From Henriciella marina DSM 19595 (lineage in GTDB: Bacteria > Pseudomonadota > Alphaproteobacteria > Caulobacterales > Hyphomonadaceae), in NCBI RefSeq assembly GCF_000376805.1, contig NZ_AQXT01000002.1, forward strand, positions 806,001 through 870,000: DNA of 64,000 nt, written 5' to 3'. A program made the translations under genes and the position numbers. Shown one piece after another: positions 9,589 to 17,640 of the stretch (positions are counted from its first letter, which is position 1; each line of letters starts with the position of its first letter). Below the pieces are notes generated by a model that saw only the letters and a list, made by a program, of their open reading frames with translations, was not told the origin of the DNA and searched no databases.

Positions 9589-10404
9589 TCAGCTATCGAC
9601 GAAGTTGGCTGGACGCTTCTGAAGCTCGGCCATGATCGCCTCGACCTGGTTCTTGCTGCCGATCAACTTGTCCTGCAGCACCGATTCCTGAAGCAGGGCT
9701 TCGGCATCATTCATGTTCGGCAGATTGTTGTAGATCTCCTTGTTGGCGCGAATAGCGTCAGGATTCTTTGACGCAATCAGACCGGCAAGCTCCATTGCCC
9801 GCTCATATGGCGTTTCGCTGACCTCGGTCGCAAAGCCGTATTCGGCGGCGTCCGTGCCCGAGAAGATGCGGCCGGTATATGTCAGCTCGCGGAGGCGATC
9901 GTCGCGGCAGAGCGTGCCCATGATCGCCGTGCCCGCCATGTCCGGCACCAGCCCCCATTTGATCTCCATGATGGAGAGCTTTGTCGCCGGATGGATGATG
10001 CGCATATCGGCGCCCAGCATCACTTGAAAGCCGCCGCCAAGGGCGACGCCGTGCACGGCCGCAATGACCGGCATTGGCAGCGCTCGCCAGCCCCACACGG
10101 CCTGCTGCGCGCGGTTCGTGATGCCATGCGTGCGCGGCTCAAGCTTTGAGCGCCCAGCAGGCGTTCCGCCGCCACCAGACCCTTCAGCCATCTTGCCGAA
10201 ATTGCCCATGTCCAGCCCGGCACAGAACGCGCGGCCCTCGCCGGAGAGAACGACACAGCGAACCGACTTGTCCTTGGAAAGCTCATCGGTCGTCGAAAGC
10301 AGCGCTTCGAACATGGCGTCGTCGAGCGCATTCATCTTGTCCGTGCGAACAAGTTTGACGTCAGCGACGCCATCTTTCTTGGTAACCTGAATGCGTTCCG
10401 ACAT
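9589..10404 (-). CDS. Enoyl-CoA hydratase/isomerase family protein
   Basis: This 271-residue crotonase-fold protein carries the two oxyanion-hole segments RAFCAGLDM and GVALGGGFQ. In the active-site helix the acidic residues are arranged E-x7-D (EIKWGLVPD), which is the spacing of dienoyl-CoA isomerase (ECH1) rather than of a classic hydratase, whose second Glu lies in a GAGG context. The exact reaction is therefore open: hydratase, isomerase or dienoyl-CoA isomerase. AGGAG precedes the ATG. The upstream terminator at 10452-10483 makes it a separate transcript from the DHS-like gene. Confidence 0.88.
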   Translation of the reverse strand: MSERIQVTKKDGVADVKLVRTDKMNALDDAMFEALLSTTDELSKDKSVRCVVLSGEGRAFCAGLDMGNFGKMAEGSGGGGTPAGRSKLEPRTHGITNRAQQAVWGWRALPMPVIAAVHGVALGGGFQVMLGADMRIIHPATKLSIMEIKWGLVPDMAGTAIMGTLCRDDRLRELTYTGRIFSGTDAAEYGFATEVSETPYERAMELAGLIASKNPDAIRANKEIYNNLPNMNDAEALLQESVLQDKLIGSKNQVEAIMAELQKRPANFVDS

Positions 10405-10451
10405 CGTCGTCTCCTCATAAATCCTGTGATCCGCCGGCCAATCTGCCGAAC

Positions 10452-10483
10452 GAAAAACGCCGGGACAAGTTATGTCCCGGCGT
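10452..10483 (-). terminator. Rho-independent terminator of the DHS-like gene
   Basis: Read on the minus strand, a 10-bp stem (10474-10483 with 10457-10466) with a 7-base loop is followed by TTTTTCG. It lies 38 bp after the stop codon of the deoxyhypusine-synthase-like gene. Confidence 0.88.
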
Positions 10484-10520
10484 CATACAGTTTTGGTGGC
10501 TCTATTCGCCGCACTCGGCG

Positions 10521-11552
10521 CTAGAGGAAGAGCTTCGCAAACTCGCGCGGCTTGCGGTTCTTCCAGGCGCCCTTGTGCCAGGCGGCCGATGCGAGAAGTG
10601 GCACGACGGAACCGGCTTCAGCGAAGACCATCTGCTCATAGACGGTCTGAACCTTGCCCCAGCTCGCCGCCTCTTTCAGCGTCGAAGAAGAACAGGCCCC
10701 ATCGCGGGTATCGGCGACAGTGATCTGCACGGCATATTTGTGCATCTCGCATTCCTTGCCGAGGATTTCCGCGCAGACCACAGTGTCCTGCACGAAGTTC
10801 TTCGGCACGCCGCCGCCAACCATCAGCAGGCCGGTTGTCCCTGCCGCGATCTTGACGTCGGTCAGCTCACGGAAATCGGCGACGCTGTCGATCGACATGT
10901 AATTGCCTGGGTTCTCGACCTGATGCTTCACGAGGCCGAAGCCAGCAGAACAGTCAGAGAAGGCCGGCACGAAGATCGGGACATTGTGATCATAGCAGGT
11001 CTCGATGAGCGAGCCTTTCTTGACCGCATTGTCCTTCAGCCACTTGCCCATCTCCCAGATGAACTCACGCGAGGAATAGGGGCGCGCTTCCAGCTTGTTC
11101 GCAATCTGGTAGATTACGTCGTCGCAGGCCTGAAGCTCTTCCTCATCAATGAACGTGTCATAGATCCGGTCGATATAGAGGTCGCGCAGGATGTTATCGT
11201 CTACGGATTCTGGTGCCTGATAGTGCTGGTATCCAAGCGCTTCAAAGAAATCCATGTCGACGATGGATGCGCCGGTCGCAACGATACAATCAACCAGTCC
11301 GTATTTCACGAGGTCGCGGTAGACGTGCATGCAGCCGCCGGCAGAGGTGGAGCCAGCGAGTGTCAGAATGGTGGAGCAGTCCTGATCTTCCAGCGCCATG
11401 TTGAAGATGTCTGTCGCCCGGGCAAGGTCGCGGGACGTGAAGGACATCTTGCCCATCGATTCGACGATAGGGCGAGCATCGAACGTGGTGATGTCGATAT
11501 GCTCGACCGGCTTGCTGAGAAGCTCGGCCTTGCGGTTTGAATTGTCAGCCAT
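10521..11552 (-). CDS. Deoxyhypusine synthase-like protein, probable polyamine aminobutyltransferase
   Basis: This 343-residue protein belongs to the DHS family. It has the NAD-binding TLAGSTSAGG segment, the ATGASIVDMD motif, the CSAGFGLV segment, and Lys300 in the ASWGK motif that matches the catalytic lysine forming the imine intermediate in eukaryotic DHS. Bacteria lack eIF5A, so the protein is unlikely to make hypusine. DHS relatives in bacteria are known or proposed to make homospermidine or spermidine-type polyamines. The neighbouring ornithine decarboxylase-type gene, 114 bp upstream on the same strand, would supply putrescine. Family assignment is firm; the substrate is inferred. Confidence 0.88.
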   Translation of the reverse strand: MADNSNRKAELLSKPVEHIDITTFDARPIVESMGKMSFTSRDLARATDIFNMALEDQDCSTILTLAGSTSAGGCMHVYRDLVKYGLVDCIVATGASIVDMDFFEALGYQHYQAPESVDDNILRDLYIDRIYDTFIDEEELQACDDVIYQIANKLEARPYSSREFIWEMGKWLKDNAVKKGSLIETCYDHNVPIFVPAFSDCSAGFGLVKHQVENPGNYMSIDSVADFRELTDVKIAAGTTGLLMVGGGVPKNFVQDTVVCAEILGKECEMHKYAVQITVADTRDGACSSSTLKEAASWGKVQTVYEQMVFAEAGSVVPLLASAAWHKGAWKNRKPREFAKLFL

Positions 11553-11615
11553 GGATAACTCCGATTGCGTGGGAGGCGTTGTAACGGTGTGATGTGACAG
11601 GGTCCAGACAGACAG

Positions 11616-11641
11616 AACCTCCGCCCGTCAGAGCGGAGGTT
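11616..11641 (-). other. Intergenic hairpin between decarboxylase and DHS-like gene
   Basis: A perfect 9-bp inverted repeat (11616-11624 with 11633-11641) has an 8-base loop and lies between the two polyamine genes. On the minus strand it is followed by CTGTC rather than a T run, so it is a poor intrinsic terminator. It could be a processing, stabilising or attenuating structure within a shared transcript. Confidence 0.5.
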
Positions 11642-11666
11642 TCAGGGTCTGGTACGAGGGGGCGGG

Positions 11667-12854
11667 TTACGCCATAACGGCGACAGTGGTCTCGCTATAG
11701 AAGCCATTGAAGCGCGAAGACAGGGCCTGGCCATAGGCGCCAAGGTGGCAGATCTCGATCCAGTCGCCTTCAGCAACATCGGATGGAAGCTCAAACGGGC
11801 CTTCCATCACATCGAGACTGTCGCAGGTCGGTCCGAAAAAGCGGAACGCTTCTGTTTCTGCGGCCGCGCGTGGCTCGACGGTGTGGAGCTTGACCGGGAA
11901 TTTCCATGCGCACTGGGCCGCATCGAACAGCGAGCCATAGCTGCCATCATTAAGATAGAGGTCGCCATCCTTGCGAAGCTCAACGCGGGCCAGCGTCGAG
12001 CCACCTTGCGCGCAGAGCGCCCGGCCAGGCTCACCCAGAACCTGAAGGCCATCAAAACCATGCGCGGCAAGCGAGGCGCGAATAGCGCTGAAATAGTCGC
12101 CCATCGGTTTTGGCGACATGCCGGGGTAGGGAACAGGAAACCCGCCGCCGCAGTCAATCGAGTCGATCTCGACGCCGGACGCATCGACGATGGAGCGCAC
12201 ATAGGACAGTGCGGTGTCATAGTCGCTGATCTCAAGACACTGCGACCCGACATGGAAGGTTACGCCGAGTTTGGAGGCATGCCGACGGGCTTCGCCGAGA
12301 AGCTCGATCGCAAGATCACGGTCCGCGCCGAACTTGCCGGATAGCGGCATCGCCGCGCCGCCCTTCGGCAGCGCCACGCGAAGGTGGAGGATCAGGTCGC
12401 TGGCATAGCCGGTGACTTCGAGCATCTTCTGAAGCTCGTCGAACGAATCGAACGAAAAGTCGCGTACTCCGCACTCATAGGCATGGCGGATCGCAGTGCG
12501 TGATTTCACAGGATGCATGAAGAAGAGCTTCGCGCCAGGCACGAGGCCCTGGATCAGGTCGACTTCGCGCGTCGATGCGACGTCGAAATTGCGCACACCG
12601 CTGGTCCAGAGCGTCTTGATGACGGCTGGATGCGGGTTGGCTTTGACGGCATAGAGAACCTTGCCCGGAAAACCGTTGAGGAAGGTGCGCGCAGCCGCCG
12701 CGATCTTCTTTGGGTAAAGCACAAAGATCGCGTCATCGCCTTCATAGGCGCGCAGGACATCTCCAACGCTTGCAAAGGCCGGAAGGCCAGTACGCGTGGA
12801 AGTATCGGGAAGAATAGCAGGGCGCGCCAGAGGCGCATATCCAGTTTTAAACAT
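11667..12854 (-). CDS. Ornithine decarboxylase-type PLP enzyme (type III, alanine-racemase fold)
   Basis: The 395-residue protein decarboxylates ornithine (or possibly lysine or diaminopimelate-like amino acids) to a diamine. PLP-lysine Lys71 is in YAVKANPHP. The phosphate-binding GGGFPVPYPG and the C-terminal FFGPTCDSLDV, with the catalytic Cys of the partner active site, match group IV ODC and eukaryotic-type ODC. It also has the GEPGRALCA segment. It precedes the DHS-like gene on the same strand, which suggests a putrescine-to-homospermidine or similar pathway. Ornithine versus lysine specificity cannot be settled by eye. Confidence 0.92.
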   Translation of the reverse strand: MFKTGYAPLARPAILPDTSTRTGLPAFASVGDVLRAYEGDDAIFVLYPKKIAAAARTFLNGFPGKVLYAVKANPHPAVIKTLWTSGVRNFDVASTREVDLIQGLVPGAKLFFMHPVKSRTAIRHAYECGVRDFSFDSFDELQKMLEVTGYASDLILHLRVALPKGGAAMPLSGKFGADRDLAIELLGEARRHASKLGVTFHVGSQCLEISDYDTALSYVRSIVDASGVEIDSIDCGGGFPVPYPGMSPKPMGDYFSAIRASLAAHGFDGLQVLGEPGRALCAQGGSTLARVELRKDGDLYLNDGSYGSLFDAAQCAWKFPVKLHTVEPRAAAETEAFRFFGPTCDSLDVMEGPFELPSDVAEGDWIEICHLGAYGQALSSRFNGFYSETTVAVMA

Positions 12855-12952
12855 GGCAATGATTCGGAATTTGCTGGCATGACGCCAGTGAACTTACAGA
12901 CTGCACCAGAACACAACGCCTGACGCGCTCGACAGTTCGGCGGGCGAACCCG

Positions 12953-13236
12953 CTACGGCCTTATAAGTTCAGCGACCGCAGCCGCATAATCTCCGAATTT
13001 TTTGTCGTAATAGTTATAGAGCCCGGTATCCCAGGCTGCATCCATACGGCTGTAAGCTGCCGCGAAAGCGATCATATTAGGGGCCATCCAAGTATCCTCG
13101 TCAAGCATTACCGGGGGTTTGGTCCGGTGATGAAAGTGAAGACATCTGGGCTCACCCGTACTGACGCCCTTTCGGGACCGTCGTAGCTCGCTTGCGTGTC
13201 GGCGGTTCGAATATTGAAACCGTATTCAAAGATCAA
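12953..13236 (-). pseudogene. Frameshifted remnant or small gene of unknown function
   Basis: The 378 bp between the decarboxylase and metC are not empty. On the minus strand one frame reads FEYGFNIRTADTQASYDG onward to FTFITGPNP and then hits TAA at 13108-13110. A second frame takes over with VMLDEDTWMAPNMIAF and continues through LYNYYDKKFGDYAAAV to a TAG at 12953-12955. The frames join smoothly if one C is added to the five-C run near 13113-13117. The only start near the 5' end is a TTG overlapping the metC stop (TTGA); an in-frame stop lies just before it (13249-13251). Either a gene damaged by frameshift, a truncated remnant, or a base-calling error. I do not recognise the family. Confidence 0.45.
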
Positions 13237-14393
13237 GTGTTTTTTACGTCATGAAGCGCGCGCAGTCCGCGCTCCAGATCTGCCTTGAGATCACCAGGGT
13301 CTTCGAGCCCCGCATGGAGCCGGACGAGACGCCCCTGCCGATGCGCTGTCCAGTCATCTGGAAGGCGCGTCAGTTGCTCATCGCAAGGGATAACAAGGCT
13401 CTCGAACCCGCCCCAGGAGAAGCCCATCTTGAAGAGGTTCAGCGCTGACAGAAAGGCATCAATGTGTGCGTCATCCGGCGCATCCAGCAGGAAGCCAAAA
13501 AGACCTGAACTGCCGGAAAAATCGCGGCGCCAGATCTCATGATCGGGATGGCTGGGAAGGGTAGGGTGGATGACCAGCGCTACATCCGGCTGCGTCTGAA
13601 GCCACCTGGCCAGCCCCAGCGCACTTTCCTGATGAGCGCTCAGCCGCGTGAAGAGGGTGCGTGTGCCTCGCAGAGCGGCATAGGCATCGTCCGGCCCAAG
13701 AGAGATGCCCCAATCCTCCGTGAGCGCCTCCACCGCTGCGCCGTGAGCTGGCTTGGTCGTCATCACGGCACCGCCAAACGCATCGGCATGACCGACCATG
13801 TATTTCGTCAGTGCCTGCACGGATATGTCGACACCAAGGTCGAGCGGCCGGTGATAGACGCCAGCCGACCAGGTATTGTCCATCATGGTCAGAACACCGG
13901 CCTGCCGCGCCATTTTCACGATGGCAGGCGTGTCGGAGATTTCAAACGTAAGTGAACCGGGCGCCTCCAGGACGATGAGTTTCGTTTGCGGCGTGATGGC
14001 TCTTTCGAGCGCCGCCAGGTCGCGCGGATTGAACCTTGCAGACGATACCCCCATCTTCGGCAGCCGCTTCTCACAGAAGCGTCGTGTCGGCCCGTAAACC
14101 GAGTCTGATAGCAGAACGTGGTCTCCGGCCCTTACAGCCGAGGCGATGCCGACCGCACAGGCACTCAGGCCCGACGGGGTGAGCCGCGCATGCGCCGCAC
14201 CTTCGATCTCGCAGAGGGCGGCTTCCAGTTCACGATGAACAGAGAGCCCCATACGCCCATAGCCTGTCCCGCTGCCGTAAAGGGCGCCGCGGTCTGGCAG
14301 AAGAACAGTTGACGCGCGCTCGACCGGCGGGTTCACCGTTCGCCGTTCCGGATTGCCCTTGCGGTTATGGATCAGCCGGGTCGGAAGTTTCAT
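13233..14393 (-). CDS. metC: Cystathionine beta-lyase / PLP-dependent transsulfuration enzyme
   Basis: The 386-residue Cys/Met-metabolism PLP enzyme would cleave cystathionine to homocysteine, pyruvate and ammonia. PLP-lysine Lys197 lies in ALTKYMVGHAD. GYGRMGLSVH, TPSGLSACA, DSVYGPT and the MDNTWSAGVYHRPLDLG segment, typical of the beta-lyase branch, are visible. It overlaps sseA by 4 bp (ATGA), forming the cysK-sseA-metC operon. The gene symbol follows the best-fitting subfamily; related lyases cannot be excluded. Confidence 0.9.
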   Translation of the reverse strand: MKLPTRLIHNRKGNPERRTVNPPVERASTVLLPDRGALYGSGTGYGRMGLSVHRELEAALCEIEGAAHARLTPSGLSACAVGIASAVRAGDHVLLSDSVYGPTRRFCEKRLPKMGVSSARFNPRDLAALERAITPQTKLIVLEAPGSLTFEISDTPAIVKMARQAGVLTMMDNTWSAGVYHRPLDLGVDISVQALTKYMVGHADAFGGAVMTTKPAHGAAVEALTEDWGISLGPDDAYAALRGTRTLFTRLSAHQESALGLARWLQTQPDVALVIHPTLPSHPDHEIWRRDFSGSSGLFGFLLDAPDDAHIDAFLSALNLFKMGFSWGGFESLVIPCDEQLTRLPDDWTAHRQGRLVRLHAGLEDPGDLKADLERGLRALHDVKNT

Positions 14394-15241
14394 GCCGACG
14401 TCGTCGCAATCTCGCTTTCAGGGTGCGCGGCCCATTCAGACCACGACCCATCATAAATGGCGACGTCCCAATTGCCGAGCTCTGCGAGCGCCAGGGCTAT
14501 GACCGCAGCTGACACGCCCGAACCGCAGCTGGCGATGACCGGTCCGCTCGCATGACCACCCAGAAGGTCCTGCAACTTGTCGGTCGGCGCGAGCTTGCCA
14601 TCCGGCTCAACCAGCCTGGAAGCCGGCACGTTGAGGCTTCCTGGAATATGGCCGGAAGGAAGGCCTTCGCGGGGCTCTTTCTCTGTCCCGGAAAACCTTC
14701 CGGCAGGCCGGGCATCAAGTATAGGAGGCTTTGCGGCCCGTGACGCGGCTATGACCTGTGCATGCGACCGGATGAGGTCTGAGCGCACGCGCGGGGTAAA
14801 GTGGCGCCCACCCGTAATGACCGGCGGCAGGTCTTCCAGCTCTCCGCCTTCGGCCTGCCAGGCGCGCAGGCCGCCGTTCAGGACATAGACATCTTTGTGC
14901 CCCATCGCCCGGAACATCCACCAGACACGCGCAGAGGCAAAGAAGTCATTCGCGTCATAGACGATGACGCGGTTGCCATCGCCAATGCCGAGTTTTCGCA
15001 CGCGGGACGAAAACTTCACCGAATCCGGCATCATGTGCGGCAGCTCGGCCTCCTGATCGCAAACATCATCGATGTCGAAATAGACAGCGCCCGGTATGTG
15101 TCCGCGATCATAGGACTGGCGGCCTGCGCCGGGCGCGGCACTCCAGCCTGGAAACCAGCTCGCATCCACAACCCGAAGATCGGGCGCGTGCATATTGTCC
15201 ATCAGCCAGCGGGCTGAAACGAGGGGGGATGTTGTTGCCAT
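14390..15241 (-). CDS. sseA: 3-mercaptopyruvate sulfurtransferase (two rhodanese domains)
   Basis: The 283-residue protein has two rhodanese domains. The first is inactive (DANDFFASARVWW); the second has catalytic Cys239 in the loop CGSGVSA, close to the CGSGVTA of mercaptopyruvate sulfurtransferases. RGHIPGAVYFD and SGHIPGSLNVPASRLV are family motifs. The frame opens at 15259, but the ATG at 15241 shares its A with the cysK stop codon (TGATG) and gives the normal N-terminus. It sits between cysK and metC in a sulfur operon. Confidence 0.93.
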   Translation of the reverse strand: MATTSPLVSARWLMDNMHAPDLRVVDASWFPGWSAAPGAGRQSYDRGHIPGAVYFDIDDVCDQEAELPHMMPDSVKFSSRVRKLGIGDGNRVIVYDANDFFASARVWWMFRAMGHKDVYVLNGGLRAWQAEGGELEDLPPVITGGRHFTPRVRSDLIRSHAQVIAASRAAKPPILDARPAGRFSGTEKEPREGLPSGHIPGSLNVPASRLVEPDGKLAPTDKLQDLLGGHASGPVIASCGSGVSAAVIALALAELGNWDVAIYDGSWSEWAAHPESEIATTSA

Positions 15242-16245
15242 CAGGCTTCCTCCATCCATGGCGGTACGGGCAGGTCCTTGCTTCGCAGGAATTCCGGATT
15301 GAAGAGCTTGGACTGGTAGCGATTGCCGTAATCACAGAGGATCGTCACGATCGTGTGGCCCGGCCCAAGGTCCTTGGCGAGCCGCACAGCTCCCGCAATA
15401 TTGATCCCGGCAGACCCGCCAAGACAAAGCCCTTCGTTCTGGATGAGATCATAGAGGATGTTGAGCGCCTCTTCATCCTGGCAGCGATAGGCATAATCGA
15501 CCCTCAGGTCCTCGATATTCTTGGTGATCCGGCCCTGACCGATGCCTTCGGTAATCGAGGTGCCCTCTGATTTCAGCTCGCCATTCTTGAAATACTCGTA
15601 AAGCGCCGCGCCGCCGGGATCGGCGATACCTATCTTCACGTCCTTGCTCTGCTCTTGAAGGTATTTCGCAACGCCGGCCAACGTGCCGCCGGAGCCGACC
15701 GCACAGATAAAGCCATCGACCTTCCCTTCGGTCTGCGCCCAGATTTCCGGGCCCGTCGTTTCGTAATGGGCCTCCAGATTGGCAATGTTGTCGAACTGGT
15801 TCGCCCAGATTGCGCCATTGGGTTCGGTCTTGGCGAGCTCTTCTGCAAGCTTGCCGGAATAGCGCGCATAATGGTTCGGGTTGGAATAGGGGACGGCGTC
15901 CACCTCGATCAGCTCGGCCCCCAGGAGTTTCACCGCCAGCTTCTTTTCCTGGCTCTGGGTCCGCGGCATGACGATCACCACGCGGTAGCCGAGCGCGCTG
16001 CCCACGAGCGCAAGCCCGATACCTGTATTGCCGGCTGTGCCCTCGACGATGGTGCCGCCCGGTTTCAGGGTGCCAGAGCGTTCGGCGTCACGCACAATGC
16101 CAAGCGCCGCGCGATCCTTCACCGATTGGCCGGGATTGAGGAATTCGGCCTTTCCGAGAATTGTGCAGCCGGTTTCTTCTGAGACGCGCTGCAGCTTTAT
16201 GAGCGGTGTATTCCCGATCGCATCCAGGACAGAATTGAGGATCAT
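15241..16245 (-). CDS. cysK: Cysteine synthase A
   Basis: The 334-residue O-acetylserine sulfhydrylase family protein carries PLP-lysine Lys43 in NPGQSVKDRAA, the substrate loop GTAGNTGIG, the phosphate loop GSGGTLAGVAKYL and the C-terminal LGGSAGINIAGAV. It adds sulfide to O-acetylserine. It is the first gene of the cysK-sseA-metC operon, with one-base and four-base overlaps, and is divergent from the ChrR-like gene with 64 bp between starts. Confidence 0.95.
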   Translation of the reverse strand: MILNSVLDAIGNTPLIKLQRVSEETGCTILGKAEFLNPGQSVKDRAALGIVRDAERSGTLKPGGTIVEGTAGNTGIGLALVGSALGYRVVIVMPRTQSQEKKLAVKLLGAELIEVDAVPYSNPNHYARYSGKLAEELAKTEPNGAIWANQFDNIANLEAHYETTGPEIWAQTEGKVDGFICAVGSGGTLAGVAKYLQEQSKDVKIGIADPGGAALYEYFKNGELKSEGTSITEGIGQGRITKNIEDLRVDYAYRCQDEEALNILYDLIQNEGLCLGGSAGINIAGAVRLAKDLGPGHTIVTILCDYGNRYQSKLFNPEFLRSKDLPVPPWMEEA

Positions 16246-16309
16246 TCAAGGCACTCCATTTATTGATCTGGTTTAGCTGGGCACACTGTCAGTTACAACA
16301 CTCGCCCAA

Positions 16310-16894
16310 TTGATCCAGATGGCGACCGCACGCGTAGTTCAGAGCGAGTTGCAACTTCTGGAACACGCTATGAACGACCCGGATACATATCAGACCTTCA
16401 TGCTCGACTATGCGACCGGCAATCTGTCGCTCAGCATGAGTATCGCGGCCACGATCCACCGTCTGATGTCCAGCGAGGGCGATGAGACCGCGCGCGTCTG
16501 GGAAACAGTCCGCACGTCTCTGGGCAAAGCCGGGGCGGATTACCGCCAGGCGCTCGACCGGATGGAGGATGTCGCAACCGATATCATCCAGACCGATTAT
16601 GATGCTGTGAACTGGCGGCGCGGCCTCTCTGGGGCCCGGACGGCGAAGCTTCCCGAGGAAAGCGGCTCTCTCATGCGACTTGATCCTCGAGACCGCGTCT
16701 TCGAACACGGTCACAGCACGCTCGAGGCGATGATCGTCCTTGAGGGCAGCCTCAAGGATGGCCGCGGCACATTTGAGGCCGGCGATCTGGTTCTGGCCAC
16801 CTCCGGCGTCCGCCACCGGCCCGAAGCGGCCGGGAACAAGGCATGTACCTGCTTCGTTGCTCGTGCAGATACGCCATTCTGGAGATTTACGTGA
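16310..16894 (+). CDS. ChrR-like cupin protein (possible anti-sigma or regulator remnant)
   Basis: This 194-residue protein has a C-terminal cupin of the ChrR type (about residues 115-190: MRLDPRDRVFEHGHS, EAMIVLEGSLKDGRG, GDLVLATSGVRHRPEA). Its N-terminal helical segment (MLDYATGNLSLSMSIAATIHRLMS) resembles the start of the ChrR anti-sigma domain, but the CxxC that should bind zinc there is missing. ChrR inhibits an ECF sigma factor in the singlet-oxygen response. No sigma-factor gene lies nearby. It faces the photolyase/CFA operon, which is typically a target of such a sigma factor. The function is inferred. ATG 16319 is an alternative start. Confidence 0.6.
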   Translation: MIQMATARVVQSELQLLEHAMNDPDTYQTFMLDYATGNLSLSMSIAATIHRLMSSEGDETARVWETVRTSLGKAGADYRQALDRMEDVATDIIQTDYDAVNWRRGLSGARTAKLPEESGSLMRLDPRDRVFEHGHSTLEAMIVLEGSLKDGRGTFEAGDLVLATSGVRHRPEAAGNKACTCFVARADTPFWRFT

Positions 16895-17598
16895 ACAATC
16901 GACCCTGTATCGCCTCTATTGCAGTCGTCTTTCTGGCGGCGCCCGCCTTCGCTGACACAGCTGAGACCGACAGCATCAAGTCTCCGGTCGAAGCAGACGC
17001 GCCGGCGGCATGGCAGCCAGAAGATGGCGACCGCATCGCCTTTAATGTTCTTCGCAAGGGCAAGGAGTTTGGTACCCATACCATCTCGTTCGATGTCGAG
17101 TCCGAAGACAGATTCACTGCTACGTCCGATGTAGATCTGAAGGCGGGCCTCGGACCGATCACCGTCTTTCGGTATTCTCTGGATGCGACGGAAGCCTGGA
17201 AGGACGGAAACCTCGTTGGACTGTCAGGCAGGACCAATGATGATGGCGATGATGAATATGTCGAAGCCAATATGAGCGGCGACAGTCTCGCAATCGAAGG
17301 GTCGGCCTATACCGGCGATGCTCCCATTGGAATCATCCCGTCTAGCCACTGGAATATCCAGCAGGCCTTCAGCGACCAGATCCTATCGACCGAATCGGGT
17401 GAACTTCTCGACACCAGCGTCGAGAAAATCGGACGCGAAACCATTACGATCGGCGGCGAAGATGTTGAGACAACCCACTATCGTCTCGTCTCTGACCTGA
17501 CCGTAGACCTCTGGTACGATGACGAATCGCGCTGGGTGAAACTCGGTTTTGAGGCACGCGGCCAACAGATCGATTACGTGCTGACCGAACTTTACTAG
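16891..17598 (+). CDS. Secreted DUF6134 family protein
   Basis: The protein of about 235 residues begins at a GTG overlapping the previous stop (GTGA) and has a signal peptide ending near PAFADTAE. The open frame extends upstream to 16843 but that would overlap the cupin gene and mask the signal. Family hallmarks are EFGTHTISFDVE, PITVFRYSLDATEAWKDGNLV, SGRTNDDGDDEYVEA, IIPSSHWN and DLWYDDESRWVKLGFEARGQ. This is a periplasmic beta-rich family of unknown function. The overlap suggests cotranscription with the ChrR-like gene; a terminator follows. Confidence 0.8.
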   Translation: MNNRPCIASIAVVFLAAPAFADTAETDSIKSPVEADAPAAWQPEDGDRIAFNVLRKGKEFGTHTISFDVESEDRFTATSDVDLKAGLGPITVFRYSLDATEAWKDGNLVGLSGRTNDDGDDEYVEANMSGDSLAIEGSAYTGDAPIGIIPSSHWNIQQAFSDQILSTESGELLDTSVEKIGRETITIGGEDVETTHYRLVSDLTVDLWYDDESRWVKLGFEARGQQIDYVLTELY

Positions 17599-17608
17599 GA
17601 CGACCTGA

Positions 17609-17640
17609 AAAAGGCGGGCTCTAAAGCCCGCCTTTTCTTT
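17609..17640. terminator. Bidirectional Rho-independent terminator
   Basis: A 10-bp stem (17611-17620 with 17625-17634) with a CTAA loop has A-rich sequence on the left and TTCTTTT on the right. It lies between the convergent DUF6134 gene and cfa, whose stop codon touches its right edge. Confidence 0.88.

Noticed and set aside
10575-11540. 321-codon open frame opposite the DHS-like gene
   Set aside because: Antisense shadow; the minus-strand gene has a full family signature.
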